A stretch of 64,000 bases of DNA from contig JAHNUO010000014.1 in the NCBI GenBank assembly GCA_019787685.1, positions 186,001 to 250,000 of the forward strand, written 5' to 3'. The DNA comes from Chiua virens. Lineage: Eukaryota > Basidiomycota > Agaricomycetes > Boletales > Boletaceae. The position numbers were made by a program, and so were the translations under genes. The notes beneath the pieces were generated by a model. It searched no databases. It was given only the letters and a program-made list of their open reading frames with translations, and was not told where the DNA came from. Every line of letters begins with the position of its first letter. Position 1 is the first letter of the stretch. Below, piece by piece: positions 35,160 to 46,396 of the stretch.

Positions 35160-35559
35160 GTGGGGAAATAAATTACAGAACAGGGGTGGGGCGCCACGTG
35201 GTAGGAAGGACAGAAGCCCTTTTCATGTGAGCTCTGAAGCAATTAGCCGAAGGAGGTGAATTGGATGGGATTGATGGATTAGAAAGGCTGGCTTATATAC
35301 CTTGAGATCAGTGACTCCGGGATTGAACTAGGACATACATTGTGGACGGAAGACAAGGAAGCCCAGAGTGTAAATAGTCAAGGAGGTTGAAGAATCTTTA
35401 TAAGTACGACAGCGAAGAAGGAGAAGAAGGAATAAGAAACAAACTGGGCAAAACGAGCGCATGTGGATGATTCAATCAGGAGCACGAGGCCATTGTTTCA
35501 AACTTCCCCTGCACCATGACCGCCCGAAAGTACACAAGGCCTTTATGACCCCTGTGGGA

Positions 35560-35775
35560 CGGGGGCTGTCCAATGATCTCCACTCCCGCCTTTCTGATTT
35601 CTGGGTCCTGGGAATGAGACACGAACAAGGTACAGAGCTCCCAGACTCAAGCATGCAAATATACTGGGCCCTCAATGAGGGATTTTGAGTGGGGAACGTC
35701 TGTCAGGGCCCGTGCATCCCTTTGGGTAGGGCATTGATCCATTCTGGCAGGAACTCATCGCTTCAGTATGCCCTC
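35560..35775 (-). pseudogene. Second DUF3435/Captain-like relic (N-terminal region)
   Basis: The minus strand reads SDEFLPEWINALPKGMHGP, then after a one-base frame change LTDVPHSKSLIEGPVYLHA, a TGA, and VWELCTLFVSHSQDPEIRKA followed by GVEI. Exon 1 of the intact recombinase at 6.9 kb has SDED..RARLNALPEEG, APLTDAVHLK, VHARV and NLWSLFVTLSNDPEV..IGKEI in the same order with about half the residues identical. The TGA stands where the intact gene has the Arg codon of HARV. Nothing after this segment is recognisable, so this is a small relic of a related recombinase gene. Confidence 0.65.
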
Positions 35776-36118
35776 GAGCGGAGAACCACTGTGATGAGGG
35801 GATAGATGCTCCATGTATGGTGCCTGAAAATATATATATGCACCCACCGAACAGCTGTGTAGCAATCCATCCCCCAACCTGCCAACATATTATTTGGCCC
35901 CCCTCCTGGATGCCTTTCGAGCTGGTGCAGATCGGCATGCATGTCTATCAGAATTGTCGACTTCCCATCGTTCAAGTAAGACGTGCAACTGTGGACTGGT
36001 GAGACGACTGTAGAAGGACGGTGATGGAAGCTAGGACAGCCCCAAAGACTTAAGAGACTGAGTCGGGTGGGTCATGTAGAGCATGCCTTGAGAGAGCAAC
36101 AGTTTTTACAACTGCCAC

Positions 36119-36451
36119 TTAAGCATCGTGGTGCCTCCGCTCGCACGAGCAAGAATGCACCTCGATGCATGTCATAATGGCTCCACCCTGTCGGGCAAGA
36201 TAAACCTTCAATGACGCTTCTGCAACTCCCTGACAACCAGCCGGTGTGGTGGTGAGTCGGAAAGAGGGCAAAGAAAGCTCATACCCACGGAAACGGTCCG
36301 TGGGAGCCAAAATTTCAGCAAGTTGGTCCGTGCCTGCCCAGCAGCTTCCCGCGTTCCAGACTACGATGACGTCAGCATTACAGTCGACTGTGTCGTCGGC
36401 AGAAACCTTGCTTGACATGCAGGGAAATGCCAGCGTACCAAAAATGAGCAT
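36119..36451 (-). CDS. Uncharacterised 110-residue ORF, Cys/His-rich end
   Basis: The ATG at 36451 gives MLIFGTLAFPCMSSKVSADD, a middle ATVVW-like NAGSCWAGTDQLAEIL, and a C-terminus IMTCIEVHSCSCERRHHDA. The end is shared with the interrupted copy at 21.8 kb. The CxxxxHxCxCxxRHH pattern might bind metal, but I know no family for it. It is possibly the last exon of a longer gene. Confidence 0.35.
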   Translation of the reverse strand: MLIFGTLAFPCMSSKVSADDTVDCNADVIVVWNAGSCWAGTDQLAEILAPTDRFRGYELSLPSFRLTTTPAGCQGVAEASLKVYLARQGGAIMTCIEVHSCSCERRHHDA

Positions 36452-36459
36452 CGATTAAA

Positions 36460-37567
36460 GGATTGAACGTTTTGAACATTGAACATAGGGAAATGTAATC
36501 AGAACATTGACATTTGAATTTAAATGTAATTAGGTATAAAAACAAAGAAGTGGTGGCATGATTGTTTCACTGAGTGGTGAGGTATTAATGCACCTCTCCA
36601 TGGCTTCAAAGCGTTTGCTATTGCCATCACCGCAATGGTGCTCAAGTGTGTTGAAGATGGATCATCGGCCATTAGTACAATACGAGCAAACCAAGCTCAG
36701 CCGAAATACATTGAACAAGGACTACAGATTGCACATCTGAGTCGTGCACTGATCATCGCGATACAATATATAATTGTCAGCCTGTATCTAGGAGAAAATA
36801 ATAGTCGTCGTCCCCGGCCCTCACAAGGGCTCACTACGCCTGATCTAAGTCACTCGCCACTTCACCCATTCGTCCCTGCGACAAAGTGCGGTTGCTTCTG
36901 TTGCAAGTGTCAATGATGGCCTATGATACTGGGTGTTCGCGACATGAATCCATAGTAGAATGAATACACCCCGTTTACTGAGGTTCACAGACGACAGAAT
37001 TTGCTGCTCGCATGTGTATATTTGTGTCACAATCCATGCCGCTCTTGACAGAATATATCAACGGCCTACTTCTCTCGGTTCAGTCCCAATGATCCTGTTC
37101 TCCTCGCTGAATTGGCACCACAAAACCTGTTCTCGACGCCGACCACCTTCAATCATGATACGCAACAGAGACTTGCAGAGGTATTTGAGGGAGGGTTTGA
37201 CGTGCGTGGGCGGTGGCCGTTGCCAAGGAAACGGGCTTCATGGAGAGAATAACTCATTCCTTCAATGCTTTCATAGCTTGTCAGATCAAGTTTCTCCAAT
37301 CTCGGGTAGGCATCGATAATCAAAAACAACCTACTACCTATACGATAAGGGAGACCCTTAGCACTGCACGCTCGAGTAAGAGACAGTGATGCAGGATAGA
37401 CTTGTCAATTTGGTGCCTGCGACTTCAACGAGCACGGACGAGTGACAAACAACATGCCAGAAATTGCACCGCATCATCGTTGATCTCAGTATTACTAGAC
37501 ACAAGTTCTTCGGGTTTGGGTGGATCGTCGTGCACTGATTCTAATATCAACTCGCACACCGTCGCTT
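36460..37567. other. No gene recognised
   Basis: AT-rich spacer. ORFs of 60-119 codons on both strands lack recognisable motifs. Confidence 0.35.
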
Positions 37568-37753
37568 TCAATTATTGTACAGAGTCACTAAATTTTTGAT
37601 CATCATCTTGGAGTCCGCCTTATCCCAAGCACGCTTTTTTCCTGCGGTGGACCCCTCCACTTTCAAAGGTTTAACGTCCTCCACATCTTCTGCTTTGAGA
37701 CGGGTCGTCGGCTGGGGCTGAGTGGTCGGGAAGATCCGGCGGCTGGTCGACAA
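37568..37753 (-). CDS. Short basic N-terminal exon, unknown
   Basis: An ATG at 37753 opens MSTSRRIFPTTQPQPTTRL then KAEDVEDVKPLKVEGSTAGK and KRAWDKADSKMMIKNLV. It sits 176 bp from, and divergent to, the coiled-coil gene on the plus strand. The composition is that of a nuclear protein leader. The remaining exons were not found. Confidence 0.3.
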   Translation of the reverse strand: MSTSRRIFPTTQPQPTTRLKAEDVEDVKPLKVEGSTAGKKRAWDKADSKMMIKNLVTLYNN

Positions 37754-37929
37754 TGCTCTATCGAACCACCTCTATCATACGCCAGTACCAAACGCGCCCT
37801 TGACAGGACAATGCCAATGCCAAAATTTTAACCACTGGCCAGACAATGCGGACACTGAAACGCGATGGCATAAAAGCGAGCCGCGATGCACCCACCTTGA
37901 TAATTCTTTTCCTTTCCAAATCTACGACC

Positions 37930-39219
37930 ATGTCAACCCCTCTCGAACGAATCCGTAAACTCATGCAACTCCCGCTGCTTACGCCACAACAAGAGGAGGC
38001 AAAGGACACTGTTGATGCCGCGGGTGCATGGGTGCTCGTCGTTGCCGACAAGAAGCCAGAGGAGGATTCGACGATGGATGAGAAGGCGAAGTGGGCAGAG
38101 GAGTGGAACGCCGCGGTGGTGAGTACTGACGATATCGTATCCGCGCCAAGACTGACGTGTCATCAGGGTGAGTGGATGAGCATAGTGGAGACCGCAGCCT
38201 CAACAGGGTGGAAAGTATGCGTGTCTCCACATGTTACAGAACGGCTCGACTCGTACTCCGAGGCGAGCGACCGATTTATCCGGGAGCGAGACGAAGAGAG
38301 GCAGCGCGAGGAGGAAGAACGGCGCCCTCGAGAGGCAGAGGAAGCGCGTCGCAGGGAGGAACAACAAGCGGAGATACGACGTGAGGAAGAGAATGAAAGG
38401 CGGCGTCATCACGAGGAAGACCAACGACGGCGCGAGGAAGAAGAAAAAAATCAACAGACCGAGCAGACAGGGCAGGACAAGCTAACGGACAGGTCCTGCA
38501 AGGTCAACGACCTCACTGCCAATACTGACGGAGAACAGCGAGGGAAGGAAGCGGTGACTCCGCAGCCAGCACTGGCATCCTTGAAGATTAAGGTGCCAGG
38601 TGGAAAACACTATGTGAGTGTCCGCCCCACTTCGTAACGGTAACGGGGATTGATGATGGACACAGCGTGCCATCACTCCGCTATTCTTGCCCGATGATGA
38701 CGAGGTGGAAGAAATCACGATCAAGACTGCGAAGAACGGCCCTAGCGGCAAGATCATCAAACATGACAAACCGAGCAACATGCACGTCAAGAGAAAGCGT
38801 TCGTGCCGGTCCTCGATTGGTCGAGCAAAGTCGGATAAGGGAAAAGGAAAGGCGACACCGGTAGAGCCACCAGAACAAAGTAAGTGACCGGCTCATTTGA
38901 ACTGACACTTACTAATCACTTGACAGTGTCCAACAATGCAACAGGGCACGCAGGACCGTCACGTAATGTTGTCCGTGCCGACGTGGTACGGGTCGTGTTT
39001 CAAGACGAAATCAGGCCTAAGAAGAGGGTGAAGACGGACGAATCGATCCCAATGGACCCCGCAAAGATCGCGTTGCTACGACTTGAGGCTGCTCTGCGCC
39101 TCAAGCAGTCACAGCTTCTTCAGATGGGGGCCGAAGTCGCGACGATGTACACAGACCTGGAGTTGATCAAGTGTAGCTTGGATATGGAGCAGAGGATGGA
39201 TGGACACCGTGAAATGTAG
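37930..39219 (+). CDS. Charged coiled-coil protein, intact four-exon model
   Basis: Exons 37930-38118, 38167-38613, 38666-38879 and 38927-39219 join into 380 residues with GT-AG introns of 46-52 nt. The N-terminus is MSTPLERIRKLMQLPLLTPQ. Residues about 90-170 form a long Glu/Arg coiled coil (ERQREEEERRPREAEEARRR type). The acidic LFLPDDDEVEEITIKT is followed by a basic KRKRSCRSSIGRAKSDKGKG, which looks like a nuclear localisation signal. A C-terminal helix follows (LRLEAALRLKQSQLLQMGAE). I recognise the general type from Agaricomycete genomes but no function. The first intron is in frame, so retention would not break the protein. Confidence 0.6.
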
Positions 39220-39612
39220 AATGCGATGCATAATACCATATAATCTTGATACTCATCATGAGCATACCAAAATGTAAGAAATTTGTTCCGTGATGCGATT
39301 GAGCCGAATTCTTATGAGAAGATAATTTTTACCAAGGACAATGAGTACGCGGAATAGGAAATCTGTGGATTAAATCGTACCTTCGAATACTTCTGTTCGA
39401 AATTCGTCCCTACAAATTTTTGTTGTCTATTATAAGTGATTCTCGTAACTGAACACGGGGCCAGATTTCACTGAGAATTGACCACACCATGTCCACAAAG
39501 AAGTCTAAAAAATGCCAGTGTTGCACTCGAGCCACGAACGACAAAAGAAAAGAGAACATTGAGCAAGCGCATCACATAACTTACTCCCATTAATCAAGTC
39601 AAACTGTACCGT
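39220..39612. other. No gene
   Basis: Convergent spacer between two genes. Nothing is supported. Confidence 0.4.
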
Positions 39613-40348
39613 CTATCGCACAAATGACATGGTCCGATTCAACGCACTGTTCGCCTCGAAATGTTCATACACCTTGTTCCAATCCCAACACTCATACGTC
39701 AATCCAATCCCATCGATCGACAATGCTCCTGACTGGTGTACAGTCACGGGGTTCAACTGGGTGTTGGCAGCACAGAGCACCATCTGTCGAATGTAGTTGA
39801 AACAGTGGTGGACGTGATAACGTCCTTGGACATCTTTCGCTGACTGGACGATCGAACGGCGGATTCAATCGAGATAGTGCAAGGTGTGAAACATGGCCAC
39901 GGCGTATAGACGCGGATTCGAGTCAGGGCCCATGAGCACGACCGAGTGGAGTCCCTTGGGCAGGAGCGATGCCCACTCGAGGTCGGCGAGTGGGCCCTTG
40001 ATGGGGTAGTGGGCTGTTTCTTCGATGAAGAGGGCGTTTGTGGCTGCGGTGGGCAAGTCGAGTTGGAGTAGCTCGAGCTCAGGGTAATTCTTGATGTGTA
40101 CTGGGGGAAGGCATATCGGACTTGTGCTGGTGTTGTCGTATTCGGATGGGACATACTTTGACGTGGTTCTGTGATGGTACGAGATGGAGATGGATCCCTT
40201 GAGCATGAACGAGATGTTGAACAAGCCGAGCAGTATGACTATCAGCTTGACGAACGTGAGTGGCACTAAGTGCTGAGAGTGAAAACATGATCTATCTGAC
40301 GTTGGCATAGACGAGATGGAACTTACAAGACAAGTAGCGCTTGCTCAT
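39613..40348 (-). pseudogene. UstYa-like oxidase (DUF3328), one in-frame stop
   Basis: Exon 1 is 40348-40327 (MSKRYLS). A 61 nt intron leads to PLTFVKLIVILLGLFNISFM, a membrane segment. Family motifs follow: YPIKGPLADLEWASLLPKG, YAVAMFHTLHYLD, a TGA at 39865-39867, then in the same frame IRRSIVQSAKDVQGRYHVHH and CFNYIRQMVLCAANTQLNP, ending at TAG 39613-39615. The two metal-binding HxxHC-type motifs are HTLHY (Cys replaced by Tyr) and HVHHC. UstYa-like proteins oxidise peptides in fungal RiPP and other secondary metabolism. Only the single TGA breaks the frame. The ATG overlaps the ATG of the Rpn7-like gene on the other strand. Confidence 0.75.
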
Positions 40349-41815
40349 GAGGTTATGTAATCTTACCCTTCCCCAACATGTATTCGTCTTGCTTTCTCCT
40401 TCACTCAAACATCTTCACAACAAAGCCAGAAATGAGCTACTAGATGGGATCAAAGCGGACAGTGCGTTCATCTGGCATTCCCTGTCAAGGATTTATGTAT
40501 CCTAGCATATCCTTTTAGGATTGGAAATGGTGCCGTATTACCGTCTTGTCACGTCCTCTGGTGCTCTCGTTTCCGACGCTACGTTTCTTGACGAGATGGA
40601 GAAAGCGAACGAAGAGGAGCTCAACAGACTTGACGAATGGCTAGCTGAAGCCGAGAAGACTGAAGGAGAGTCTGAAATATCGGATGCACTAAAGGCGCGC
40701 GCGAACCACCTGACGCGCACCGGTGACAGGGTATGTCGATGACCCCTGCACTATGCAGCTCAATCAAACTCTTTTCTAGGAGCGCGCTATCGTGGCGCAG
40801 AAACTAGCCCTTGAGAAAAACCCTGGACTCGGCTCGAGGATAGATATATCCCTCGCTCTCATTAGGATTGGACTTTTCTTTGGAGATAATGCTCTGATCA
40901 CCGCGAACCTTGAAAAAGCAGAAAATTTGGTCACATCTCCGACGTGTTCTGTTCCGCGGAATAACACCTTACAGATTCATCGAAGAGGGCGGCGACTGGG
41001 ACAGACGAAATCGCCTCAAGGTTCATCGTGGACTGCACTCCGTCTCTATCCGTCAATTCAAGACTGGTGGCGAGCTCCTGCTTGACGCGCTGTCTACGTT
41101 GACGGCTACGGAGCTAATCTCTTATACCGACTTTGTTTCTCTCACCGTCATAGTCAACATGTTGACACTCAAGCGGCCAGATCTGAAGAAAAAGGTTCCT
41201 ATCATTCACCATGCTTGCGTGACAGGACCTAGTCAGGCTGATTATTGCCTCAGCTCATCACCACCCCAGATGTCATATCTGTCCTACCCGAGCTCCCGGT
41301 GTTGGGTGACCTCGTAAACAACCTGTACGATTGTCATTACGCCAAGTTATTTGTGGCACTATGTACGCGCTTTCTCATCCACGATGAATTAACCTGGTGG
41401 AATTTGACCGATGGACCTCATCCACCATGCACAGCTACCCTCGAGCAAACTTATCTCCTTCCTTCGCGGTTATTGTCTCCACATACACGTTATTATGTCC
41501 GAGAGATGCGAATTCTCGCATACAGTCAGCTTTTGGAATCGTACCGTAGTGTAACGCTGGAGAGCCTCAGTGGTGCCTTCCGAGTCAGCGTTGACTTCAT
41601 TGACAAGTAAGTTCAAGTCGGACTCTATGGTGCAGACAGTGACTCAACGGGAGTTCAGCAAGCTGTCAAGATATATCGCCAACGGGCGGTTGCACTGCAC
41701 GATTGACAAGGTCCATAGAATTGTGGAAACCATGCGACCGTCACTGAAGAATGCGCAACATGAGGAAGTAGTGAAGCAGGGAGATATTCTTCTTAATTCG
41801 ATGCAGATTGAGTAA
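40347..41815 (+). pseudogene. Rpn7-like 26S proteasome lid subunit copy, one frame conflict
   Basis: Exons 40347-40461, 40519-40730, 40780-40929, 40975-41194, 41254-41362, 41435-41606 and 41659-41815 cover most of Rpn7/PSMD6: [140 protein letters not shown] and [20 protein letters not shown]. This includes the PCI domain. The exon 3 to exon 4 join is out of phase by eye, so one indel is likely. The last residues of the family (LSKVLY type) are replaced by a stop. The N-terminus is short and starts inside the neighbouring UstYa gene. Probably a decayed paralogue of the essential subunit. Confidence 0.75.
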
Positions 41816-42075
41816 AGTCTTGTATTAGCATGCGTCGTCGTCCTGTCGTTCACGTCCTGTATAGCACAATGTTCGCCTACTTTGATGATGCCATCAATGT
41901 GGGACGGTGTCTGTCAACCGCGATCTTCACACACATTCTCCTGCCAGCTGCCATCTCTCACAGTGACTGCGGCGTCAGTCAGCTTCATCAGCCACCATAA
42001 CAGATCGCTCGTTACCCTTATCCATTTATTGTAGTGGCTGGTTGGCGGCTGTGATCCGGAAGAACAAGTTGGAGA

Positions 42076-43356
42076 ATGATGATCCAACCAGATTCACAAC
42101 TTGAAGCTTGTCGACATCCAATCTATTGGTTCAACGATGGTTCTGTTATCGTGAAGGTATCAAACAACCAAGCCGACGAGCAAGGCAGTATCGTGCTCTT
42201 CCGGATCCATGGATGTTTACTCCGCCGATATTCCAAGGCTGTCCTGGAGCAATACTCGCAGGGCGGATGGGATGTCCCTGCCATGATCATTCCGCTTGCG
42301 TTCGGTGTGCACGTACAGGATTTCACGGCCTTGTTAGTGCATGTCTACCACGATACGTGAGCACCCACAAGAGATGATATTACCCAAAGCCTCATGCATC
42401 CAATATAGTCCGCTGTCGCTGGAAGCACCCTTCCAACACGTGGCTGCTATCCTTCGCGTCTCTTCGCCGGAGCAGTTGGGTCTCCCATCCGTGCACCGCC
42501 TGGCAAGATCATATCTCATAGCCATGTTTCCCAGCCGACTGTCCCCGTTTGCTCACCCAAGTCATCTTGAGGAAGCCTTGAGTCTCACGTTGCGATACGA
42601 GGTTACCTCTGTGAGTATTCAACCTCTATGTTACCTCGTCATGTCAAACGAATGGAGCCCCTTTCTTTGGCGACTTCCCGGGAACGAACTCGCAGATCCA
42701 AAAAGGCCTTTATTACAGTCTTGTGACCACAACCGATTTCGAGCCGCAACCTGAATCGGACGCTTCCCCCAAGACGACAATGCACTTCCCTCCAAAATGG
42801 TAGCTCTGACCCTCACAGACATCGAACGTTGCCGAAATCTCATGAACGGCATCGTGGAACATTTTACCCCCGTTTTATTTGAACCGGTGTGTCCAACCCT
42901 CTCATTTACCATTGACTTGTGTTTGTCGCCGGCTTCTTTGATGGTCGGTGGTGTCTCTATCGAACATGGGCGATGTCATGCGTTCGAATTTCAGTCGCCC
43001 GCCATCTGTTCATAGAGCGTGCCTTCTCATTTTTCCCCTCCCCCTCTCTTAGCTATTTATCCAGGTTCAGCTCCGTTGATCCGCCCGTTTTCATTTTTCT
43101 GGCCTGTGATGCCACACATGGGGTGTGCCAACCACTTGGCAGAAAAATGGTTTCCTCTGGTCATACAATCTGCCATAGCAGGAGATAGCGTGTACAAGCC
43201 CCTTAAGGCACTCAAGCAACTCAAACAAATCGACTGGGCTGCTGAGGGACTATGTCTTGCTTGTGTGAGGAAAAAGAGAAGAATGGACGAACGAACGAAC
43301 AGGGAGACGTGTGGGAGAAGATGGACGCATGGCTGAAACTGGAAGTATCGGAGTAA
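42076..43356 (+). pseudogene. BTB/POZ-domain protein with frame breaks
   Basis: The ATG at 42076 leads to HPIYWFNDGSVIVKVSN, VLFRIHGCLLRRYSKAVLEQ and VQDFTALLVHVYHDT, a BTB fold start. After an intron come PLSLEAPFQHVAAILRVSS and LARSYLIAMFPSRLSPFAHP, then a third exon GLYYSLVTTTDFEPQPESD. Near 42795 the frame must shift to reach LTLTDIERCRNLMNGIVEHF. Later AEKWFPLVIQSAIAGDSVYK and IDWAAEGLCLACVRKK match the family C-terminus, and the end EQGDVWEKMDAWLKLEVSE is again in another frame. Such BTB proteins are numerous in Agaricomycetes and are thought to act in Cul3 ubiquitin ligases. This copy looks disabled. Confidence 0.6.
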
Positions 43357-44640
43357 AATTTGTGAGAAACGTTCGTCGACAGCTTCCACTAATAACACCA
43401 TCTTGCTCACTTGCAGCCCCCTGTTCAAATTCTGAAAAAAGCGGATCAATCTCCTCCAACAAGATTGCCTCGGGACCAGCAAGATCTTCGGCAGCTTGCC
43501 ACACGAGCGGTGGAACCCAAGTGAACCTTCCCTTGCGATGTCGAGATTTTGATTCCTAGCTGCGTCCGCATGTATATGCGCATGATTGCGTCAAGCTGGC
43601 TCGCCGTTTGCCACCTTTGTCGTGGTAGATGGTAAGTTGGTATGGATTTTTCCAATCTTGGAGACACACAATCCGTAATTTATCAGTTTGACTCAGTTTC
43701 AAGCTTTTGAGATTCTTGAAAAATAGCGTTCGACTCATCACCAGCATGTGGAACGATGGAGAGGATTGTGATTGCCATGTTACACTTTAAAAGTGTTCCT
43801 CGGAACTGATCGGAAGATTCTCCCGACATACAAAACCGTCTGCGCTGCCTAAACTGTAACATACTGAAAATTTGTCCCGTGAACTTGAATGCTTCTGAAA
43901 TTCGCTTCTCAATGAGGACCGGGCTCGGCAGTGCTCGAGGTCGCACGTCAGAAATCCATCGACGAGGGTTTGGGGATAGGATCGTGTCACACGTCACATG
44001 GGCTGACGAGTATTTCCTGGGTGTCCTCCAATCTTCAGATTTTCTGGTCTCATCAGATTTTACCATGACCATATCCACATCAAAGACGACTGTCTTTCAC
44101 CCACAACATAGATAGTGACAGCGATGACCACTCACCCCGGACGTCCTCGACTGTCTCTTCTCGGTCCAGTTCAATCACTGGCATGATGCCCCCATGCTTG
44201 GTCGAAGTGCACGCACGCACAAGCCACACACGAAACTCAACTTTTGGAACTCAACGTACTCAACCCTGGATGGCAGTCCATGGGCATGCGACGGAACTTG
44301 CAACCAAACTTGTTTGTACTAGTTCTCACTTTTGGAATTTCTGTCCTATCTAAATGGTCCATAAGATCACATTTGACATAGCAAAAAGAATGAGGTCATA
44401 AGAGATGACTATATGTGGTTTTGTTTTTCCCGCATTTATCTGTGGCAGTCGGGTCCGAAGTTCCCAACGACACCAGGTGTATTATGTTGATACACAGTTG
44501 AGCGCACTGTGCAACAATGTGGCTGCTGATGAAGAGTTGTCACTTCTTGGTGGTAATCTGGAGGTATCGTGTTCAGTTCATTGAACGAAAGGGGCTGATC
44601 CAAGGACGCTACATCCTCCTGTGGAGTAGCATCGGGGTAT
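43357..44640. other. Unrecognised; a minus-strand ORF at 44078-43683
   Basis: One minus-strand ORF of about 130 codons is mildly gene-like (WISDVRPRALPSPVLIEKR) but has no known motif. The rest of the stretch holds nothing supported. Confidence 0.3.
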
Positions 44641-44658
44641 TTCCATATTTAGATGAAT

Positions 44659-44679
44659 TAGGGTTACAATGTAACCCTA
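44659..44679. repeat. 21 bp perfect hairpin of telomere-like sequence
   Basis: TAGGGTTAC and GTAACCCTA are exact complements around an AAT loop. A further CTAGGGTT follows at 44685. The hairpin lies just past the 3' end of the Helitron ORF. On that strand it is followed after 6 nt by CTAA, the spacing expected for a Helitron 3' terminus. Confidence 0.6.
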
Positions 44680-44684
44680 GGGTG

Positions 44685-46294
44685 CTAGGGTTGGACAGCA
44701 GAAGTGATGCATAACCAGACTTTGGAACCAGACTTTGGAACCAGATTTCGCAGAGCGGAAGCAGTAATTGTGCGCCCGGTCAGTTTCACACTCTCTGGAT
44801 CAGACTCACACCCATTTTTTTCGAGTAAGGTCTCAGAATCCGAAAGTGATACTAACGAAGCGTCAGAACCCTGATTCAAAAGGTTTGCAGGATGAACATC
44901 GAAACCTGATGTTTCTTCCTCAAAGATTTTGCTCGCATCAAGTTCATTGTCCTCTATGACATGTTTGGATAGGCCAAAAAGTATGTCATCATCTGGATAC
45001 AGATCAAGAATACCCAAGTCAATCGGGACATTGGCATACAAACGATTGTGACACTTGAGCCAACGGAGGAACGCACAAATCTTTGCCTTTCGCACGCGAA
45101 ACACAGAGTCAAGCTTCTTGGGATCAAATCTGCCAGGACCAAGATAACGCTCAAGAACCCGGCCACATCCGCAGGTGTGCGAGGCAATATAGAGGCTGTA
45201 GACACGATGTTCATGTCATGTGCGCAAGTGTTTCCGTGCAACACCTTTGGCAATGAAGGATCGGAAGACTGGAACAATCGAGTAACATGCGCAGTTGTGC
45301 AATATATGGCACAGATTTTTTCTTCAATCCAAGTCATATCAGTGAACATATCAGGCAAAACTCCACGGAAAAGGTGATTGGCAAGCGCAAAACGAGGAAT
45401 ACTTTTCTTGTGCAAGAAACTGTAGCATGCGCTGCAAATATTAATGGTAGCACTGTCAGCCTCATCACGAATCACGCCATGACGTTCGAGCATCAGACCG
45501 TCAATGAAAGGATTCGAAAATTTAAAAACGGAATTTGTCTGAATGACGCACTTTTGTATGACAAACGGATCCTTCAGAGCAAGCATTTCAAGATGCAGAT
45601 CAGAAGTCGACTCAGACGTCACTTCGTATTCCTCCGAGTCACGTTGATATTGGGCGCAAACAGCACATATGGGTGGCGGCAACCATTGGGAAGCTTGATA
45701 ATATTGATTGAGACATGTGAACACGATCTGCTGTGAGACAACAGTGGGCCAGTTACTAGCATACAATGCATCTGTTTCCAAAGCTTGTTTCATGCTGTTT
45801 AGTTTCGCTTCTCGACGAGCACTTTTTCTTTCATCTGCAGCTTTTAGTTTCGGGTCAATAGAGAGACAAAATACTACCTCCTTTCCATATTCGTGTTCAA
45901 GAATACACATCAGGAAATCAGATTCAGAATGACTGATGAGCGGGGATAATGGATAATAAGCAAGATACAAGTCTGATAATGCTTCGATACCTGCATGCTC
46001 AAGGTAGCGAAGACGATGAAGAAGATGGGTCAACAAACCCTTGCTTGTCTTGTGAAGTGATCGTCGGTTAAGAGGAGGGCGAGCGTCAGGGCGCAAGCGT
46101 CGGATAGAAGCCGACAAAGCATCAAATGAAAGCTCGCGCAGCCGGCTGACAAGCTCTTCCTGAGGTAGGCATGCCCACGAAAAGGTCACTGTACAGCAAT
46201 TGTCAAATACGGTGACAGGCAGAGGAGGGCGGGTCAGAGCAGCCCCGTCATCTTGAACGTTGAACGTTGAACGTTGAGCGCTGCGCTTGAACAA
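44685..46294 (-). pseudogene. Helitron N-terminal ORF with DUF6570 domain
   Basis: The open frame at 46294-44954 gives LVSRLRELSFDALSASIRRL, YLEHAGIEALSDLYLAYYPL, PPPICAVCAQYQRDSEEY (a Cys knuckle), FKFSNPFIDGLMLERHGVIR, FALANHLFRGVLPDMFTDMT and VLHGNTCAHDMNIVSTASIL. This is the DUF6570 pattern of Agaricomycete Helitron Rep/Hel proteins. At about 45130 a one-base frame change is needed to continue as LGPGRFDPKKLDSVFRVRKA and LRWLKCHNRLYANVPIDL, running to 44685. No ATG precedes the frame, and the HUH Rep and helicase domains are missing, so it is a truncated element. Its 5' side lies head-to-head with the CRN-type gene. Confidence 0.75.
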
Positions 46295-46396
46295 AAGAGG
46301 AACTGTACAGTTGTATTACTAATACATTCCCATTCCCACGGCAGCGTTTGCAGAGAACTGTCGGGGACGGACTCCAACCCACCAGCTTCGAGTCAT

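Noticed and set aside
44650..44695. Interstitial telomere from a chromosome end fusion
   Set aside because: There are only single TTAGGG-like words arranged as a hairpin, not a tandem telomeric array.
45048..45932. Plus-strand ORFs across 45.0-45.9 kb
   Set aside because: They are antisense shadows of the DUF6570 ORF, which has clear family motifs on the minus strand.
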